A DNA stretch of 64,000 nt from the NCBI RefSeq assembly GCF_003367505.1, contig NZ_PXXX01000012.1:57398-121397 (forward strand). The letters are read 5' to 3'. Made by a program: the position numbers and the translations under genes. Under the pieces are notes generated by a model, which worked only from the letters and a program-made list of their open reading frames with translations, had not been told where the DNA came from and did not search any database. The stretch is from Lysinibacillus capsici. GTDB lineage: Bacteria > Bacillota > Bacilli > Bacillales_A > Planococcaceae. Below are positions 61,867-64,000 of this stretch, in pieces; position 1 is the first letter of the stretch; each line of letters starts with the position of its first letter.

Positions 61867-62483
61867 GTCGTTCAAAAGAGGCATTGACTAATCATTCCCT
61901 CTTTTTTCAGCATAAAGTCGGCAATAAAATCATCACAGCTTGGCGAGCAGCCATTCATATATAGTGAACCTCCAAGTAAATTAAGCGAAGCGAAAACAAA
62001 GCCAGTTTGATACAAAGCATGTCGCGTGTTGGTCAATGTATTGATACGGACCGATTGAAGCATTTTGGTGCAAAAGCATGACTTATGTAAATATTATAAG
62101 CATACCGTTAGCAGAAACGTTTGAACGGCTTGAGTCCTGTCTACTTACAGTTGTTCATTTTGACAATTATGTGAATGGTTTTACCTAACTAACTTTAAAT
62201 TGTTTTCAAGGGTTTTTGAAGAAAATTCACAGTAAATATTACTTTAGATGTACAAGTAATGCCTTGTACGCCAATAATAAGGAAGGATAAGTGACGTGAT
62301 TTGGCGTGATTTGTTTTTTATTTATAAATTACACCAAAATATACATAATAAACGCCAAAAAAATGGCGTTGATTGAGTGTTGATTTAGAAAAGTTAAGAA
62401 TGTTAGGATAAAATTACCTCGAGGGATATTTACTATAGTAAACAACAACTATTACTAAATAGATTACAATAGGAGTTTATTTC
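61867..62483. other. gene-poor AT-rich region
   Basis: A minus-strand frame of 63 codons at 61872-62063 has no ribosome binding site and is not called. AACGCC-A-GGCGTT at about 62350-62370 is a hairpin. The last 60 bases hold TTTACTATAGTAAA-like symmetry near 62429 and the ribosome binding site of the next gene. Nothing else is supported. Confidence 0.35.
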
Positions 62484-63113
62484 ATGAGAAAATATAAATT
62501 AATGACTATTTTAATGATCACAATAACGTTACTTTTTTCAGGGGTCTCTAGTTCGTATGCAATTAGTACTGTTGAAAGTATGAATCAAGAACAAAAATTA
62601 GAAAATGATTTAGCGGAAGCACTTGAATTGATATTTGACAAAGCAGTTTTAAAAAATAATAAAGAAGTTATTGTAGGTTATGATAGAGAAATAATAGAGA
62701 CAGAATTAAAAGGTAATTCTATGAAAGAGGCGATCATTGAGGGATTAGAAGTAGAAAACCTACTAATTTCTTCTGAAGACGTTAATATAATTTCTGAACC
62801 ACAAATTACACTATTTGCAGTAGCTTGTGAATGGCATGGTAAAAGAGAAACAATGGAATTTAGAGCAGCAGAAAATGAATGTATTAAAGAAGGTTTATCG
62901 AGTTATTTTGGTATTGCTACATCATTAACGATTATTGTTGATGCAATTAGAGCATCTAATTTCAAACAAGCTGCAAAATTAATTTTAAAAGAGTTTCCTA
63001 AAAAAGTTGCAGGTGCAACACTTCCAGGTTTAGTAATAAATCTTAGTGTTATCTCAGTAAGCTGTTCTACTAAGATGAACAAACTATTCCCAGGAAGTTC
63101 TAATTGTGAATAA
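62484..63113 (+). CDS. exported protein of unknown function with C-terminal cysteines
   Basis: The 209-residue product has a signal peptide (SSSYAI cut site near residues 22-27), an acidic pro-like region (about 28-105), then a segment from about residue 108 with four cysteines (in FAVACEW, ENECIKE, VSCSTK and the final SNCE) and two long hydrophobic helices (SYFGIATSLTIIVDAI, GLVINLSVISV). The order of acidic propeptide and hydrophobic, disulfide-capable tail resembles secreted toxins or bacteriocin precursors, but I recognise no family. A small membrane protein gene follows 13 bases later. AGGAG precedes the ATG. GC is very low here. Confidence 0.7.
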   Translation: MRKYKLMTILMITITLLFSGVSSSYAISTVESMNQEQKLENDLAEALELIFDKAVLKNNKEVIVGYDREIIETELKGNSMKEAIIEGLEVENLLISSEDVNIISEPQITLFAVACEWHGKRETMEFRAAENECIKEGLSSYFGIATSLTIIVDAIRASNFKQAAKLILKEFPKKVAGATLPGLVINLSVISVSCSTKMNKLFPGSSNCE

Positions 63114-63126
63114 GGAAAAATAAAAT

Positions 63127-63318
63127 ATGAAATTAATCAGAAACTTTCTAATTTATTTTATAGTCGGTGCGATAATTATAAACATTTCTAAGTTTATTTA
63201 TAATAAAGAGGACTACTATTTTGATAGTAAAGAGACGATAATGTACGGTATTATCACTATGGTTGTATTTCTAATAATGGATTATGTAAGAAATATAAGA
63301 AAGTCCAAAAGTAAATAA
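63127..63318 (+). CDS. small two-helix membrane protein paired with the exported protein
   Basis: The 63-residue product has helices at about residues 6-24 and 38-55, a short charged loop with NKEDYYFDSKE outside or inside, and a basic C-terminus (RNIRKSKSK). It lies 13 bases after the exported protein and shares its terminator. Small membrane proteins in this position often act as immunity or chaperone partners, a proposal only. The ribosome binding site AAGGAAAAATAAA is weak. Confidence 0.65.
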   Translation: MKLIRNFLIYFIVGAIIINISKFIYNKEDYYFDSKETIMYGIITMVVFLIMDYVRNIRKSKSK

Positions 63319-63328
63319 TTTTGTGATA

Positions 63329-63368
63329 AACCCAGGTATTCAATAATTTTGAGCCTGGGCTTTTTCCT
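63329..63368 (+). terminator. terminator of the exported-protein operon
   Basis: CCCAGG pairs with CCTGGG around an AT-rich loop of about 16 bases, followed by CTTTTTCC. Confidence 0.75.
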
Positions 63369-63818
63369 TTTGTATTATTGGTATATTTAGTAATTAAATA
63401 TTACTTTATATGAATACATACTAGAAGCGATGAAACATAATGAAAGCTTTGGTTGTTCAAATTGAGCAATCACGAAGTCACATTCCCCTCAAAAACCCAA
63501 GAAATCAGGCGAAAAGCATGTCTTTGTACATACACACAAAACCTCTTTGCGAATACATATGAAAGAGGGTAAAAGCATGAATGCTTATGATGAATGTATG
63601 CGTTCATGCTGTCTTGATATATCAACGTTTATAGGGGTTTTTTGAGGTTGGTTTTTTAGAAAAAGTCACGGAAAGTAAACATTTATTCTTAAGTTCTTTT
63701 TGAATAAAGTTTAGGTCTAAAAAAAATTTAGAGCAACATTAAAAATAAAGTATAATATATGTAATAAATGGGTTTTACTAATTAATTTAAACACTTTAAG
63801 AAGCGAGTGAGATAGAAT
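63369..63818. other. gene-free AT-rich region with a hairpin
   Basis: GCATGAATGC at 63575-63584 pairs with GCGTTCATGC at 63600-63609 (one G-T pair). No open frame with a ribosome binding site is visible until 63819. Confidence 0.35.
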
Positions 63819-64000
63819 ATGATACTTGTAAATGGAATTATTATGTATTTAGCAACAGTTGGTATAATGTTGCTTATTTTGAAAAAAATTAGTTTTGTTA
63901 TGCTAAAGGTACAAAATAAATTAAAAGAATTTTTAAATCGAAAACAATTGAACTACTTAAATAATAGACAATTAAAAAATCTCATTAAAACTATAAAAAT
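63819..64000 (+). CDS. N-terminal part of a membrane protein gene (cut by window edge)
   Basis: ATG 63819 opens a frame of 60 codons to the window end without a stop: one membrane helix (about residues 5-28), then a Lys/Asn/Leu-rich helix (NKLKEFLNRKQLNYLNNRQLKN). The ribosome binding site GAGTGAGA is weak. Codon use is AT-rich like the preceding pair. Confidence 0.5.
   Translation, partial: MILVNGIIMYLATVGIMLLILKKISFVMLKVQNKLKEFLNRKQLNYLNNRQLKNLIKTIK

Noticed and set aside
61872..62063. 63-codon minus-strand frame after the S-layer protein gene
   Set aside because: No ribosome binding site and no recognisable domain. The stretch could be a remnant, but this cannot be supported.

Overview
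The window looks like a chromosomal segment of a low-GC, spore-forming Bacillaceae, most likely Lysinibacillus or a close relative. This is inferred from content and no database was searched. The evidence is a GerA-GerB-GerC germinant receptor operon, a YjcZ-type spore peptide, an SLH-domain surface protein, an oleate hydratase close in form to the Lysinibacillus and Staphylococcus enzymes, a YwhD homologue, a SigB-type promoter before a KGG-repeat stress protein, a T-box leader, and AT-rich codon use with strong AGGAGG-type ribosome binding sites.

Layout. 1-13 kb: a cut-off phosphotransferase-fold gene, a cell-wall amidase, a YHYH/copper-amine-oxidase-like secreted protein, an AlkD-type protein, a KGG stress protein with a SigB promoter, a threonine aldolase, DUF1697, an SDR dehydrogenase, DinB-like proteins, and an EamA exporter preceded by a short leader peptide and two mutually exclusive hairpins. 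13-21 kb: a GNAT, a second DinB, a TetR regulator with a palindromic operator before an HrtBA-like ABC exporter, and a MerR regulator with an MFS exporter. 21-25 kb: an ElaA-type acetyltransferase, a 600-bp noncoding array of 82-bp repeats, a pentapeptide-repeat protein, a BASS-type symporter and small membrane proteins. 26-29 kb: oleate hydratase, a GNAT, a pyrimidine-dimer glycosylase-like protein and a HAD phosphatase. 29-35 kb: two PadR circuits, one with DUF1048 and a DrrAB-type exporter and one with a HAAS-type membrane protein, separated by ywhD and a ferredoxin. 35-43 kb: small secreted and membrane proteins, a zinc-peptidase lipoprotein, a YjcZ peptide and the germinant receptor operon.

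43-50 kb is eroded. A MocR/PdxR-type regulator has one in-frame stop, next to an EamA exporter and three copies of a direct repeat. Remnants of an HNH nuclease, an FMN reductase and a DsbA-like protein follow, then an intact PAS-chemoreceptor. A second copy of the last ~90 bp of the regulator lies about 3.4 kb downstream. 50-57 kb: a thioredoxin-reductase-like enzyme, a P-loop kinase, a T-box-controlled amino-acid permease whose specifier reads best as valine GTA, msrA, and a lipoprotein/HhH/DUF4256 group. 57-64 kb: a membrane protein with two tandem C-terminal domains, a frameshifted lipoprotein, a second zinc-ribbon paralogue, the SLH-Big2 surface protein, and a very AT-rich end holding a cysteine-containing exported protein beside a small membrane protein.

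The commonest theme is small exporters, each beside its own one-component regulator: TetR with ABC, MerR with MFS, PadR with DrrAB, MocR with EamA, and leader peptide with EamA. The most novel candidates are the leader-peptide switch at 12.88-12.99 kb, the 82-bp higher-order repeat array, and the exported-protein/membrane-protein pair at 62.5-63.3 kb. There are no rRNA or tRNA genes, intact insertion sequences, CRISPR arrays or prophage modules that I can see.
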